Assembly: GCF_016924145.1 (NCBI RefSeq)
Contig: NZ_JAFFZO010000006.1
Span: forward strand, 89,159-153,158
DNA: 64,000 nucleotides
Direction: 5' to 3'
Source: Amphritea pacifica
Lineage (GTDB): Bacteria; Pseudomonadota; Gammaproteobacteria; Pseudomonadales; Balneatricaceae
Shown here one piece after another: positions 1 to 9,034 of the stretch. How positions within the stretch are numbered: the stretch's first letter is position 1; the number at the start of each line of letters is the position of its first letter. The position numbers were made by a program, and so were the translations under genes. Under the pieces are notes generated by a model, which was not told where the DNA came from, did not search any database, and was given only the letters and a program-made list of their open reading frames with translations.

Positions 1-711
1 GGGATGATCCGCCAGAGACCCCATAAACGACATCACCGGTGTCGGGGTATCCCCGGGCTGTTCCTGCATCAGACTGAAATCGACACTGCGGGCATCGATG
101 CGCGGTGGCGTGCCGGTTTTTAAGCGGTCGACCCGTAGCGGCAGTTCCCGCAAACGATCCGCCAGAGCGATCGAGGGCGGATCACCCGCACGTCCGCCAG
201 AGTAATTATCCAGACCAATGTGGATCTTACCACCGAGGAAAGTGCCGACAGTAAGCACAATATTATTGGCAAAGAAGCGCAGACCCGCCTGTGTCACGAC
301 CCCTTTGACTGATTCGCCTTCCACAATCAGATCATCCGCTGCCTGCTGGAAAAGTTGCAGATTTGGCTGATTTTCCAGAATTTCACGAATCGCCGCTTTA
401 TAGAGAATTCGGTCTGCCTGCGCACGGGTGGCACGTACTGCCGGGCCTTTACGGGAGTTGAGGGTACGGAACTGAATCCCCCCCTTATCGGTGGCAATCG
501 CCATCGCTCCGCCTAACGCATCAATCTCTTTAACCAGATGGCTTTTACCGATACCACCAATTGCCGGATTACAGGACATCTGGCCCAGGGTTTCAATGTT
601 ATGGGTTAACAGCAGGGTTTTAACGCCTGTCCGGGCTGCAGCTAACGCAGCTTCAGTACCGGCATGGCCACCACCAATTACAATCACATCAAAGTGGTCA
701 GGATAGTCCAC
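1..711 (-). CDS. mnmG: tRNA uridine-5-carboxymethylaminomethyl(34) synthesis enzyme MnmG, N-terminal part (runs off the window)
   Basis: MnmG (GidA) is the FAD-binding partner of MnmE; together they modify the wobble uridine of several tRNAs. The 237 visible codons open with the FAD-binding Rossmann motif ([15 protein letters not shown], about residues 10-24), followed by the family-typical [23 protein letters not shown] and TRAQADR stretches, all in one frame to the window edge. The start is a GTG: an in-frame TGA lies directly upstream, a GAGG ribosome site sits about 8 bases before it, and the reading ([14 protein letters not shown]) matches the usual MnmG N-terminus. In most relatives mnmG directly follows mnmE; here about 4.5 kb and a DnaA-box cluster separate them. 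The C-terminal part lies outside the window. Confidence 0.97.
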   Translation of the reverse strand, partial: MDYPDHFDVIVIGGGHAGTEAALAAARTGVKTLLLTHNIETLGQMSCNPAIGGIGKSHLVKEIDALGGAMAIATDKGGIQFRTLNSRKGPAVRATRAQADRILYKAAIREILENQPNLQLFQQAADDLIVEGESVKGVVTQAGLRFFANNIVLTVGTFLGGKIHIGLDNYSGGRAGDPPSIALADRLRELPLRVDRLKTGTPPRIDARSVDFSLMQEQPGDTPTPVMSFMGSLADHP

Positions 712-1619
712 TCACTTAACCTCATTATCTAATTGAAGAGAGCCCGGGTTGTTATGTCTGAAGACAGTGGCTCAGAAAAAGGCGCTAAGTATAAACCTAA
801 GGGGTCAATATAGAAATGGTTAAACTTTGTACACCTTTTAATCGGTTACTTTTTTTTAATCTTTTATATATAAGTTAAATATGTTCTTAAGATATGTTTT
901 TTATTTTTACTTCTATTAATGAGGCAGTGATTTTCAGTTGATAACCATTTTTACTTCTTATTTATCAATATATTAGGTAATACATAAACCTGTTGTATAG
1001 CTGCGTTTAACCTCTTAGCAGGGTGTCACAGACCTGTGTGTAACCAGGTCTTTTATGCACAGGCGCTATTATACACAGCTTTGCTAAGCGGTTGTTCCCA
1101 TACAGTTATACAGTTTATGCACAGGAATTAGTGGATAAATTCTGTTGCCTGGCAGGTTCATCCTGAACATCTCCGTTGTAAAGAATGGTGTGGATACGGC
1201 AGATCTATCGTCTGGATAACCGATCTGAAGCGAATCAACCTGATGCTGGACATTTTGGTGCTTCTATACAGGGGGGATCAGCTGTTTAGCCTGCCTGGAT
1301 CAACAGTGTTATAGCGATGAGCGAATGATGACTCAGTTGCTAAATTTTCAAGTGGCATAAGATAAGCACCGACACTGCACAGTTTATTCGCGGTTAATTC
1401 AAAGCTTATCCACAATAAATTGTTAATAAAATTTCCTTTTATTTCGGTATCTCATCGTAAATACTTGAAAAATATAGATATTATTTTATATGTGGATTTT
1501 TCATAGATGTTTATAACTACTGCATGTGTGTTGTATACAACGCGCAGCAGTGCTGGGGATAAATTGGCCTGGTTGAGGCTGGAGAGGAAACGGCAGGTTT
1601 AGATGAGGAAATCAGGGGG
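712..1619. other. oriC: Candidate chromosomal replication origin (oriC) with DnaA-box cluster
   Basis: This gene-free stretch beside mnmG contains four sequences matching the relaxed DnaA box TTWTNCACA: TTATGCACA at 1053-1061 and 1115-1123, TTATACACA at 1069-1077, and the perfect TTATCCACA at 1406-1414. One-mismatch boxes lie at 1130-1138, 1189-1197 and 1491-1499. Two very AT-rich tracts (about 840-990 and 1415-1490) could serve as unwinding elements, and four GATC sites fall between 1200 and 1300. An origin next to mnmG/gidA is the E. coli arrangement. By contrast, the gap upstream of dnaA holds only one perfect box. No convincing coding frame was seen. The function is inferred from motif clustering and position. 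Confidence 0.75.
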
Positions 1620-2057
1620 TCAGAGATCAACCCCGTTTTGGTTCAGCCATTGCTTTAGTTGTCCCAGAGGCAGTGCGCCACTGATCCGGGCACTCTCTCT
1701 GCCCTGCTTAAACAGAATCAGGGTGGGTATGGAACGGATCTGCAGTTGTGCGGCGATTGCCTGCTCTGCTTCAGTGTCGAGCTTAGCCAGTCTTAGTTTC
1801 GGTTCAAACAGTCCGGCAGCCTGTTCAAATACCGGAGTAAACTGCTTGCAGGGGCCGCACCAACTGGCCCAGCAATCAACCAGAACCGGAATATCATTGC
1901 GAGTCACCATGTTCTGGTAGTTTGCTGTGGTCAGCTCTACAGGCCTGGCAAGAAACAAGGGTTGCTTGCATTTACCACATTTCGGGCCGTCCTGAAGACG
2001 CTCTGCAGGTACTTTGTTGAGGGTCGAGCAACCCGGGCAACTGATATTCAGGGGCAT
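1620..2057 (-). CDS. trxC: Thioredoxin 2 (zinc-binding N-terminus)
   Basis: This is a cytoplasmic protein-disulfide reductase. At 145 residues it has the two-part TrxC layout: an N-terminal zinc-ribbon with Cys pairs C7/C10 (CPGC) and C27/C30 (CGKC), then a thioredoxin fold with the catalytic WCGPC at 66-70 and the cis-proline region IRSIPTLILF. The ATG at 2057 is preferred to a start 28 codons upstream because it has AGGTG at proper spacing and gives the usual TrxC N-terminus. The upstream-extended form adds residues with no family counterpart. It is transcribed away from the divergent polyamine-binding protein gene; its 3' end borders the oriC candidate and no terminator hairpin is obvious there. 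Confidence 0.93.
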   Translation of the reverse strand: MPLNISCPGCSTLNKVPAERLQDGPKCGKCKQPLFLARPVELTTANYQNMVTRNDIPVLVDCWASWCGPCKQFTPVFEQAAGLFEPKLRLAKLDTEAEQAIAAQLQIRSIPTLILFKQGRESARISGALPLGQLKQWLNQNGVDL

Positions 2058-2190
2058 TGATAACACCTTTACTATATCTGTCAGTGATGAATTATAGACA
2101 GGAAAATTGTACCACGTAGTGGGGATACCGGGCACTTTCAAATACTTCTAGGCTAAAGATCAAAGTAATCGATGGTAATGGTGATTCATC

Positions 2191-3282
2191 ATGAAAATAA
2201 CAAAGATCAGTTTAGTCGCAGGCATGGCGTTATGTTTTTCAGGGTTTGCGGCGGCAGAGTCACAAACTCTCAACGTTTATAACTGGTGGGATTATATAAA
2301 GCCTGAGGTTATTAAGAACTTCGAAGCTGAAACCGGCATTAAAGTTAACTATGACGTTTATGATTCCAATGAAGCACTTGAAGCGAAACTGATGGCAGGT
2401 AACTCAGGGTATGATCTGGTTGTACCATCCGGCTCATTTCTTGAGCGCCAGGCAAAAGCAGGTATTTATCAGGAATTAGACCGATCAAAACTTTCAAACT
2501 ACAGCAATCTGGATCCGGCACTACTTAAAAAGGCAGCGATCAATGATCCGGGTAACCGGGTGGGTGTCCCTTATGCCTGGGGAACGATAGGACTGGGGTA
2601 TAACGAAGATATGCTCAGGCAGCGTTTAGGAGACCGGCCATTTAACACCCTCGATCTGATTTTTGATCAGGAGATATCTTCGAAACTAAAGGATTGTGGT
2701 ATCGCTTTACTGGATTCACCTTCAGAAATAATGGCGATAACTCTAAATTACCTTGGACTTGACCCCAATAGTGAAGACAGAGCAGACCTGAGTAAAGCGA
2801 CCGATCTGTTCAAAAAAGTGCGCGGGAATATAAAGTATTTTAACTCGGGTAACCTTGTTCAGGATCTGGTTAATGGTGATGTATGCGTGACGATTGGCTA
2901 TAACGGTGACCTTCTCCGTGCGCAGAAACGAGCAGATGAGGCTGGTATGAAGTCAACCCTGAAATATGCCATTCCAAAAGAGGGTACCATTGCATGGTTT
3001 GACCTTGTAGCGATACCTGCTGATAGCACTAACAGCGACGCAGCCCACCAATTCATTAACTACCTTCTGAAACCTGAAAATGCTGCGGATATATCTAACT
3101 TCGTCATGTATGCCGTGCCGAACACCCAGGTTGGACCCTTTCTGGATGAGGCAATACGCACCAATCAGGGGATCTATCCTGATGAAGAACTGAAAGCGAA
3201 TCTTTTCTCACAAAAAGCACATACCGCAAAATTTGATCGCAGGTTAACCAGTGCCTGGACATCTATCAAAACAGGGCGGTGA
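2191..3282 (+). CDS. Periplasmic polyamine (putrescine/spermidine) binding protein, PotF/PotD type
   Basis: This is the solute receptor of a polyamine ABC transporter. The 363-residue product begins with a clear Sec signal peptide (KITK, a hydrophobic core, and a probable cut after FAAA near residue 22) and continues with the PotF-type start LNVYNWWDYIKPEVIKNFE and the YDLVVPSGSFL segment. Late motifs such as YAIPKEGTIAWFD also fit PotF. Its length matches the family. No potGHI permease or ATPase genes follow; the next gene is an N-carbamoylputrescine amidase, which suggests a polyamine uptake/catabolism context. Whether the ligand is putrescine or spermidine cannot be read from the sequence alone. 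Confidence 0.88.
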   Translation: MKITKISLVAGMALCFSGFAAAESQTLNVYNWWDYIKPEVIKNFEAETGIKVNYDVYDSNEALEAKLMAGNSGYDLVVPSGSFLERQAKAGIYQELDRSKLSNYSNLDPALLKKAAINDPGNRVGVPYAWGTIGLGYNEDMLRQRLGDRPFNTLDLIFDQEISSKLKDCGIALLDSPSEIMAITLNYLGLDPNSEDRADLSKATDLFKKVRGNIKYFNSGNLVQDLVNGDVCVTIGYNGDLLRAQKRADEAGMKSTLKYAIPKEGTIAWFDLVAIPADSTNSDAAHQFINYLLKPENAADISNFVMYAVPNTQVGPFLDEAIRTNQGIYPDEELKANLFSQKAHTAKFDRRLTSAWTSIKTGR

Positions 3283-3361
3283 AGGTTTGTTTATGAATAC
3301 TGTAAGTCGGTAGCCAGGTTTGGGTGCAGACTTTGAATATCAATGATAAGTGAGAAACAGA

Positions 3362-4225
3362 ATGAGAAAAGTAACAGTGGCAGCGACCCAGATGTCTTGC
3401 ACATGGGATATTCAGAACAACGTGGCCAAAGCGGAACAACTGGTCAGGCAGGCTGCTCAGCAAGGTGCACAGGTTGTGTTGTTACAGGAACTGTTTGAAA
3501 CCCCCTATTTCTGTGCTGAACAGCATAGTTGTCACAACGAGCTGGCAAAAACCGTAGAAGAAAGCACGCTCATAGCACATTTCTCTGAACTGGCTAAGGA
3601 GTTAGAGGTGGTGTTACCACTCTCTTTTTTCGAGCGTGCGGGAAATACCCGTTTTAACTCTCTGGTGGTTATCGATGCCGATGGATCAGTGAGTGATACC
3701 TATCGGAAAATGCATATTCCACAAAACCCGGGTTATGAAGAGAAATACTATTTCAGTCCCGGGGATACCGGATTTATGGTTCATGATACCCGCTATGGCA
3801 GGATTGGAGTGGGCATCTGCTGGGATCAATGGTTTCCTGAGGCCGCGCGTATTATGGCTCTTAAGGGAGCAGAGATGATTTTTTATCCCACAGCGATAGG
3901 CAGCGAACCATCCGATCCGGATCATAACAGCACCGATCACTGGCGGAATGTGATGAAAGGGCATGCCGCCGCAAATATCCTGCCGGTTATCGCATCCAAC
4001 CGAACAGGTCAGGAGGCCGAAGGCAATACCCCGATAAAATTCTATGGTTCTTCGTTCATAGCCGATCAGACAGGCGTACTGGTTGCTGATGCTGATAGCG
4101 ACAGTGAAACGGTTCTGTTATCCAGTTTCGATCTGGATCAGATAGCACAACAGAGGGACAGCTGGGGCTTATTCAGAGACCGCAGACCTGAATATTATGA
4201 AGAAATACTCTCTTTTGCTCACTAA
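3362..4225 (+). CDS. aguB: N-carbamoylputrescine amidase
   Basis: AguB hydrolyses N-carbamoylputrescine to putrescine, CO2 and ammonia, the last step from agmatine. The 287-residue product is a full-length nitrilase-superfamily enzyme with the catalytic triad visible as E43 (LQELFETPYF), K116 (YRKMHIPQNPGYEEKYYF) and C153 (GICWDQWFPEAAR). The ATG at 3362 gives the AguB start RKVTVAATQM; a GTG four codons upstream is possible but less likely. A strong terminator follows directly. Agmatine deiminase (aguA), the usual partner, is not in this window, so the gene may act with a distant aguA. It lies 79 bases after the polyamine-binding protein gene and is probably co-transcribed with it. Confidence 0.95.
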   Translation: MRKVTVAATQMSCTWDIQNNVAKAEQLVRQAAQQGAQVVLLQELFETPYFCAEQHSCHNELAKTVEESTLIAHFSELAKELEVVLPLSFFERAGNTRFNSLVVIDADGSVSDTYRKMHIPQNPGYEEKYYFSPGDTGFMVHDTRYGRIGVGICWDQWFPEAARIMALKGAEMIFYPTAIGSEPSDPDHNSTDHWRNVMKGHAAANILPVIASNRTGQEAEGNTPIKFYGSSFIADQTGVLVADADSDSETVLLSSFDLDQIAQQRDSWGLFRDRRPEYYEEILSFAH

Positions 4226-4235
4226 TAACAACATC

Positions 4236-4260
4236 CGGGCCGTTAATACGGCCCGTTTTT
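4236..4260 (+). terminator. Rho-independent terminator after aguB
   Basis: An 8-bp GC-rich stem (CGGGCCGT / ACGGCCCG) with a TAAT loop is followed by five T residues, just 10 bases after the aguB stop codon. Confidence 0.92.
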
Positions 4261-4315
4261 ATCTTCACTGGAACCCTATACTATTAAGGAGAAGTCTATA
4301 AATTCAGGAAGCTCA

Positions 4316-5158
4316 ATGCATACGCCGCTGATCAGTAATAAGGAGATAAAAGAGGTTTTTGATCTCAGTGCTAAGGCGGTGGCGGCCATCGGTACAGATG
4401 AGTTTCCGGGTTTACTCTGCCAAATCTGTGAATACCTCTCGGCATATGACACTGTCATGGGCTATGCCTTCATTCCTGGTGAACTGCCCCGCCCCCTGTT
4501 TAATGATTTCCATAAAAGAGAGATAGAGAACTGCTGGATTCCATACTTTGAGGGAGCTTATCTACTCGACCCTTTTTACGAGTTGTCTAAACAGCGTGTG
4601 GATGATGGTTTTTACCATCTCAGAGATATTGCGCCTGATGACTTCTTTGAAAGCGATTACTTTAAAAACTTTTATGTCCCGACCCGGCTACGGGATGAAA
4701 CCACTCTGATTGTGAATATCAATGAGAGCGTTCAGATCCATCTGTCACTGGGGCTAAGAGATAATCGATCGGCACTGACAACCGATGACCTGCATCGTTT
4801 AGACCTGGTTGAATCACTGTTTATATCATTAATCCGAAGTCACTGGCCGGAGATCAGATCAGATCTGTCTCAGGATACCGGGCGGGTTGGAGCTCATCTG
4901 GAAAAGGCGTTCCAGTTATTTGGCTCCTCATGCCTGAGTGATCGGGAATGCGAAATTGTCAGGTGTATTCTTCGCGGACACTCCAGTAAATCGATTGCCC
5001 GGTTACTGGAGATAAGCCCGGAAACCGTTAAGGTCTATCGTAAACGAATCCACCAGAAACTTGAGATCACCTCTCATGGAGAACTCTTCTCTATCTTTCT
5101 GGAGTGTCTTAAAAGTGTGCCTGTCGGTTCGATGGAAGACCCTATTAAGTATCGCTGA
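4316..5158 (+). CDS. LuxR-family transcriptional regulator
   Basis: The 280-residue protein has a C-terminal LuxR/FixJ-type helix-turn-helix (LSDRECEIVRCILRGHSS, then SKSIARLLEISPETVKVYRK, about residues 205-250). It is preceded by an about 200-residue N-terminal region that would be the sensor. That region has the length of an autoinducer-binding domain but lacks an obvious conserved Trp/Asp signature that I can assign, and no luxI-type synthase is nearby. Because it follows the polyamine-binding protein and aguB genes in the same direction after a terminator, a role in controlling polyamine genes is plausible but is only inference. It converges with mnmE, with 5 bases between the stop codons and no terminator seen. 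Confidence 0.8.
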   Translation: MHTPLISNKEIKEVFDLSAKAVAAIGTDEFPGLLCQICEYLSAYDTVMGYAFIPGELPRPLFNDFHKREIENCWIPYFEGAYLLDPFYELSKQRVDDGFYHLRDIAPDDFFESDYFKNFYVPTRLRDETTLIVNINESVQIHLSLGLRDNRSALTTDDLHRLDLVESLFISLIRSHWPEIRSDLSQDTGRVGAHLEKAFQLFGSSCLSDRECEIVRCILRGHSSKSIARLLEISPETVKVYRKRIHQKLEITSHGELFSIFLECLKSVPVGSMEDPIKYR

Positions 5159-5163
5159 TCCGA

Positions 5164-6531
5164 TTATTTGCCAATACAGAATGAGCTGAAGATTCGTCCC
5201 AGCAGGTCATCCGAACTGAATTCGCCGGTAATCTCACTCAGATGTTGCTGTGCCTGACGCAGGTCTTCGGCCAACAGTTCTCCGGCGCCGCCATAGATCA
5301 GCTGTTCCTGGCCCGTGAGGAGTAAACTTTCCGCCCGGTTCAGGGCATCGATATGTCTGCGGCGGGCAAGAAAGCCACCCTCGGTGGTATTAGCATAGCC
5401 CATACAGTCTTTCAGATGCTGGCGCAGGTTATCCACACCGATATCCGCTTTGGCCGAGAGAGAGATCAGGGTATGGCCATCATGCTCACCGATAACCGGT
5501 TGTTCTGAGGTCAGGTCACACTTATTACGGATCACCGTGATCTTGCTTCTGTCTTCAAGACGGCTGACAAACTCAGGCCAGATCTGTTCCGGGTCATCGG
5601 TGGCGGTGGTAGTGCCATCCACCATCAACAGCACCCGGTCGGCTTTCTGAATCTCATCCCAGGCACGGCTGATACCGATCCGCTCAACCTCATCGGGGGC
5701 ATCCCGAAGCCCTGCCGTATCGATAATATGCAGTGGCATGCCATCGATATGAATATGCTCGCGCAGCACATCCCGGGTGGTACCGGCGATATCGGTGACA
5801 ATCGCCGACTCTTTCCCGGCCAGCGCGTTCAGCAGGCTGGATTTTCCTGCATTGGGTCGTCCGGCGATCACCACACTCATCCCCTCTCGGATGATACTGC
5901 CCTGCCGGGCTTCCTGTTTTACTTCTGCCAGTTTATCGATGATGCGCTGCAGATCACCGGCGACCTTGCCATCGGCGAGAAAGTCGATCTCCTCTTCCGG
6001 AAAGTCGATAGCGGCTTCGACATAGATACGCAGTTGAGTCAGCGTTTCAACCAGTTGATGTACGCGTTCTGAAAATGCCCCTTGCAGTGATTTCAGGGCA
6101 CAGCGGGCGGCTTGCTCTGAACTGGAATCGATCAGATCAGCGATCGCTTCAGCCTGTGTCAGATCCAGCTTATCGTTGAGAAAGGCGCGCTCAGAAAACT
6201 CACCGGGATTGGCCAGTCGGGCACCACACTCCACCACTCGTCGCAGGATAAAGTCCATAATGATCGGGCCACCGTGGCCCTGCAGTTCCAGCACATCTTC
6301 CCCGGTAAAGGAGTTGGGGCCGGGAAAATAGAGCGCTAACCCCTGATCCAGCTGATTCCTGTCGTTATCAAAGAAAGGGCCGTAGTGGGCGAAACGGGGC
6401 TGTGGTACAAACCCCAGAACCTGTTCAGCGATATCACCGGCCAGTTTTCCCGACACCCTGACAATACCCACCCCACCCCGGCCTGGAGGCGTTGCCTGGG
6501 CTGCGATAGTATCCTGATCAATCAGAGTCAT
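5164..6531 (-). CDS. mnmE: tRNA modification GTPase MnmE (TrmE)
   Basis: MnmE is the GTPase partner of MnmG in wobble-uridine (cmnm5U/mnm5U) synthesis. The 455-residue protein shows the N-terminal folate-binding region ([22 protein letters not shown]), a G domain inserted in the helical region with G1 GRPNAGKS (about 224), G2 TTRD, G3 DTAGLRD and G4 NKCD, and the invariant C-terminal CIGK. Its length is normal. It follows the order rpmH-rnpA-yidC-mnmE on the minus strand, but mnmG, normally next, lies beyond the polyamine genes and the oriC candidate. A palindromic REP-like element and the yidC terminator lie in the 269-bp gap on its upstream side. Confidence 0.98.
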   Translation of the reverse strand: MTLIDQDTIAAQATPPGRGGVGIVRVSGKLAGDIAEQVLGFVPQPRFAHYGPFFDNDRNQLDQGLALYFPGPNSFTGEDVLELQGHGGPIIMDFILRRVVECGARLANPGEFSERAFLNDKLDLTQAEAIADLIDSSSEQAARCALKSLQGAFSERVHQLVETLTQLRIYVEAAIDFPEEEIDFLADGKVAGDLQRIIDKLAEVKQEARQGSIIREGMSVVIAGRPNAGKSSLLNALAGKESAIVTDIAGTTRDVLREHIHIDGMPLHIIDTAGLRDAPDEVERIGISRAWDEIQKADRVLLMVDGTTTATDDPEQIWPEFVSRLEDRSKITVIRNKCDLTSEQPVIGEHDGHTLISLSAKADIGVDNLRQHLKDCMGYANTTEGGFLARRRHIDALNRAESLLLTGQEQLIYGGAGELLAEDLRQAQQHLSEITGEFSSDDLLGRIFSSFCIGK

Positions 6532-6660
6532 TAGAACCTCGGAAATTAGTAGATAGCGATTAGGTGGTTAAGATTGGCGGGAGTGTAACATAATCGTTTC
6601 GCTCCCGTTATTCATAGCTTGAACGCGACGTTATCACTTGCGGATAAAAAATTGAGCTTG

Positions 6661-6733
6661 TGTGGGAGCGGCGTCCTCGCCGCGATGATATGGGGCTGTT
6701 TCAGTTAATCGCCGCGAGGGCGCGCCTCCTACA
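6661..6733. repeat. REP/BIME-like palindromic element
   Basis: The element is bounded by inverted ends TGTGGGAG and CTCCTACA. Inside it carries two inverted GC-rich arms (GGCGTCCTCGCCGCGAT and ATCGCCGCGAGGGCGCG) separated by about 20 bases. The same arm sequence recurs in the six-unit array at 28101-28562, so this is a solitary copy of a dispersed intergenic palindrome resembling the REP sequences of pseudomonads. No coding frame is associated with it. Confidence 0.8.
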
Positions 6734-6756
6734 AAAACGTGTCGACACACTAAAAC

Positions 6757-6783
6757 AAAAAAGGCCTCATCAGAGGCCTTTTT
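6757..6783 (-). terminator. Terminator after yidC
   Basis: An 8-bp stem AAGGCCTC / GAGGCCTT with an ATCA loop is flanked by A and T runs on both sides. It lies 17 bases beyond the yidC stop codon and is symmetrical enough to work in both directions. Confidence 0.9.
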
Positions 6784-6799
6784 CTAGGTTGGTGAAGGC

Positions 6800-8470
6800 T
6801 TACTTACTGCCTTCAGCTTCTATCTGCTTGTTGATTATATACTGCTGTGTAATCGACAGAATGTTGTTCACCAGCCAGTACAGTACCAGACCAGCCGGGA
6901 ACCAGAGGAAGAAGAAGGTGAAGACGATTGGCAGCATCTTCATAATCTTCGCCTGCATCGGATCGGGAGGTGTCGGGTTCAGCAGCTGCTGAATAAACAT
7001 GGTTGCCCCCATCAGGATTGGCAGCATGAAGTAGGGGTCCATCACTGACAGGTCATTGATCCAGAGTGCAAAGGGAGCATGACGCAGTTCAACGGATTCC
7101 ATCAGCGTCCAGTACAGGGCGATAAAGATTGGCATCTGCGCCACAATCGGCAGACAGCCACCCAGCGGGTTGATCTTCTCTTTCTTGTACAGCTCCATCA
7201 TCGCCTGAGACATCTTCTGACGGTCATCACCGTAGAGCTCTTTCAGACGGGTCATCTCCGGGCCAAACTTACGCATCTTAGCCATCGATTTGAACGCCTT
7301 CGCATTCACCTGGAACAGCAGCGCTTTAACGATGATGGTAATAAAGATGATGGATACACCCCAGTTACCCACAAAGCTGTGAATCGTTTTCAGCAACCAG
7401 GACAGCGGTGAGGCGATGAACCAGAGAATGCCGTAATCAACCGTCAGCTCCAGATTCGGTGCCGCCTGTTCCAGCAGGTCGGTCTCTTTTGGTCCGGCGT
7501 AGAAGCCTGCGCTGACGGTTTTTGTTTCGCCAGGTGCAACAGAAAACTCAGGTGCGACAAAACTGGCAATATAGTTACCGTTGCTTACCCGGCTGCTATA
7601 GTTATTTTCCTGATCCGCCGCTGGAATCCAGGCACTGAGGAAATAGTGCTGGGACATCGCGACCCAGCCACCTATGCTGGTTTTCTTAACGTTGGTTTCA
7701 TCCAGCTTTTTGAACGCAAATTTGTCGTAGTGTTCATCCGCGGTAGAGAACACGGCACCCAGAAACGCCTGCATCCCCATACTGGTGGTTTGCGAAGGGT
7801 CTTTTGAACCGTCACGCTTAATCTGACCAAACAGCTTAGCCTGCCATACTTCAGCAGAGCCGTTGTTGATCAGGAAATCCTGTTCAATTTTGTAGCTACC
7901 CTTGGTAAAAACGAAACGCTTGGTGACTACAACACCGTCTTCACCGCTATGCACCAGATCAACGGTCAGTTTGTCGCCTTCCATCTGATAGCTGTTTTTG
8001 GCTGTGGTGTATTGTGGCCGCCCCTCTTTTTTAGCGTCGAGGCCATCTTTACCGATCAGACCACTCTGAGATACATAGGTACGATTGCCATTTTCCAGCA
8101 ACACGAAGGGTTTATCATCGTTCAGCGCTGCTTTGTGTTTTGGCAGCGTCAACTGGATGATATCGCCACCCTTAGTATCGATCAGCAGCTCCAGAACATC
8201 GGTTTTAACAGAGATCAGCTGTTGCTGTGCGGTTGTCGCAACGGCCTGAGCTTCCGGCAGATCGTTGTTAGCCGCCGCTTCAGTAGTTGTCGCTGGAGGC
8301 AGATCACCTGCTTGCGAAGCCGCAGTTTCGTTACTGGACTGATAGGCTGAAACAGACCCGGGCTGGGCAACCGCTACCGGCTGAGCACCGTAGTCCTGGT
8401 TCCATTGAAGCACCAGCATATAGGAGATAATTGCCAGTGCTGCGATCAATATAATGCGCTGTACATCCAT
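6800..8470 (-). CDS. yidC: Membrane protein insertase YidC
   Basis: YidC inserts and folds inner-membrane proteins, alone or with SecYEG. The 556-residue product has the Gram-negative layout: an N-terminal membrane anchor (IILIAALAIISYMLVLQW), a Gln/Ala/Thr-rich linker, the large periplasmic P1 domain, and the conserved C-terminal 60KD core (SPLSWLLKTIHSFVGNWGVSIIFITIIVKALLF, then MPIFIALYWTLMESVELRHAPF) with about five more membrane segments. It ends in a short basic tail (INKQIEAEGSK). Only 27 bases separate it from rnpA. yidD, which usually lies between rnpA and yidC, is not present. Confidence 0.98.
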   Translation of the reverse strand: MDVQRIILIAALAIISYMLVLQWNQDYGAQPVAVAQPGSVSAYQSSNETAASQAGDLPPATTTEAAANNDLPEAQAVATTAQQQLISVKTDVLELLIDTKGGDIIQLTLPKHKAALNDDKPFVLLENGNRTYVSQSGLIGKDGLDAKKEGRPQYTTAKNSYQMEGDKLTVDLVHSGEDGVVVTKRFVFTKGSYKIEQDFLINNGSAEVWQAKLFGQIKRDGSKDPSQTTSMGMQAFLGAVFSTADEHYDKFAFKKLDETNVKKTSIGGWVAMSQHYFLSAWIPAADQENNYSSRVSNGNYIASFVAPEFSVAPGETKTVSAGFYAGPKETDLLEQAAPNLELTVDYGILWFIASPLSWLLKTIHSFVGNWGVSIIFITIIVKALLFQVNAKAFKSMAKMRKFGPEMTRLKELYGDDRQKMSQAMMELYKKEKINPLGGCLPIVAQMPIFIALYWTLMESVELRHAPFALWINDLSVMDPYFMLPILMGATMFIQQLLNPTPPDPMQAKIMKMLPIVFTFFFLWFPAGLVLYWLVNNILSITQQYIINKQIEAEGSK

Positions 8471-8497
8471 GGTTTCTGGACCATTCAGTTATAAGTT

Positions 8498-8875
8498 TTA
8501 AGTTGATTTGTCAGATTTTGCCTTGGCTCGGCCAATCAGGCGGTTCCAGCTCTTATTAATAAGGGCGTGAACGTTGCTGTTTTCGATATCTCCCAGACCC
8601 TGTCTGGCCAGAATAACGATATCGACATTAGGCAGCTTATGCTGATTAAGACGGAAAGACTCGCGAATGATACGCCGAACGCGGTTACGATTAACAGCTA
8701 AACGGATATTTTTTTTGGAGAAGACAAAGCCGACACGGGGATGATCGAGATCGTTTGGACGGGCAAGGATCAACAGATGTTTATCTGACACCTTGAGGCT
8801 GGCTCGGCTGAATACCTGTTTAAAATCCCCGCCAGTTAAAAGTCTTAACTGACGGGGATAGCTGAATTCATTCAT
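8498..8875 (-). CDS. rnpA: Ribonuclease P protein component
   Basis: This is the basic protein subunit of RNase P, which matures the 5' ends of tRNAs. At 125 residues the length is typical. The signature RNR motif is visible within AVNRNRVRRIIRESFRLNQ (about residues 58-76), along with the N-terminal FPRQLRLLTGGDF-type start and a Phe/Lys-rich segment (VGFVFSKKN). It lies just downstream of rpmH on the minus strand, as in almost all bacteria, and is followed directly by yidC. Confidence 0.97.
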   Translation of the reverse strand: MNEFSYPRQLRLLTGGDFKQVFSRASLKVSDKHLLILARPNDLDHPRVGFVFSKKNIRLAVNRNRVRRIIRESFRLNQHKLPNVDIVILARQGLGDIENSNVHALINKSWNRLIGRAKAKSDKST

Positions 8876-8899
8876 TCAGAGAGCCTGACAGGCAAAAAA

Positions 8900-9034
8900 T
8901 TATGCTGACAGACGCTTACGGCCTTTAGCACGACGACGGTTGATAACAGCACGGCCGTTCTTAGTTGCCATACGTGCACGGAAACCGTGAGTGCGTTTAC
9001 GCTTCAGGTTGCTTGGTTGAAATGTTCTTTTCAT
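8900..9034 (-). CDS. rpmH: 50S ribosomal protein L34
   Basis: The 44-residue, strongly basic protein reads [18 protein letters not shown] and ends KGRKRLSA, matching L34 over its whole length with the conserved [15 protein letters not shown] segment. It is the first gene of the rpmH-rnpA-yidC-mnmE run and is divergent from dnaA across a 520-bp gap. Short length, codon content and position leave little doubt. Confidence 0.98.
   Translation of the reverse strand: MKRTFQPSNLKRKRTHGFRARMATKNGRAVINRRRAKGRKRLSA

Noticed and set aside
1603-1920. Plus-strand frame over trxC
   Set aside because: It is the antisense shadow of trxC and shows no family features.
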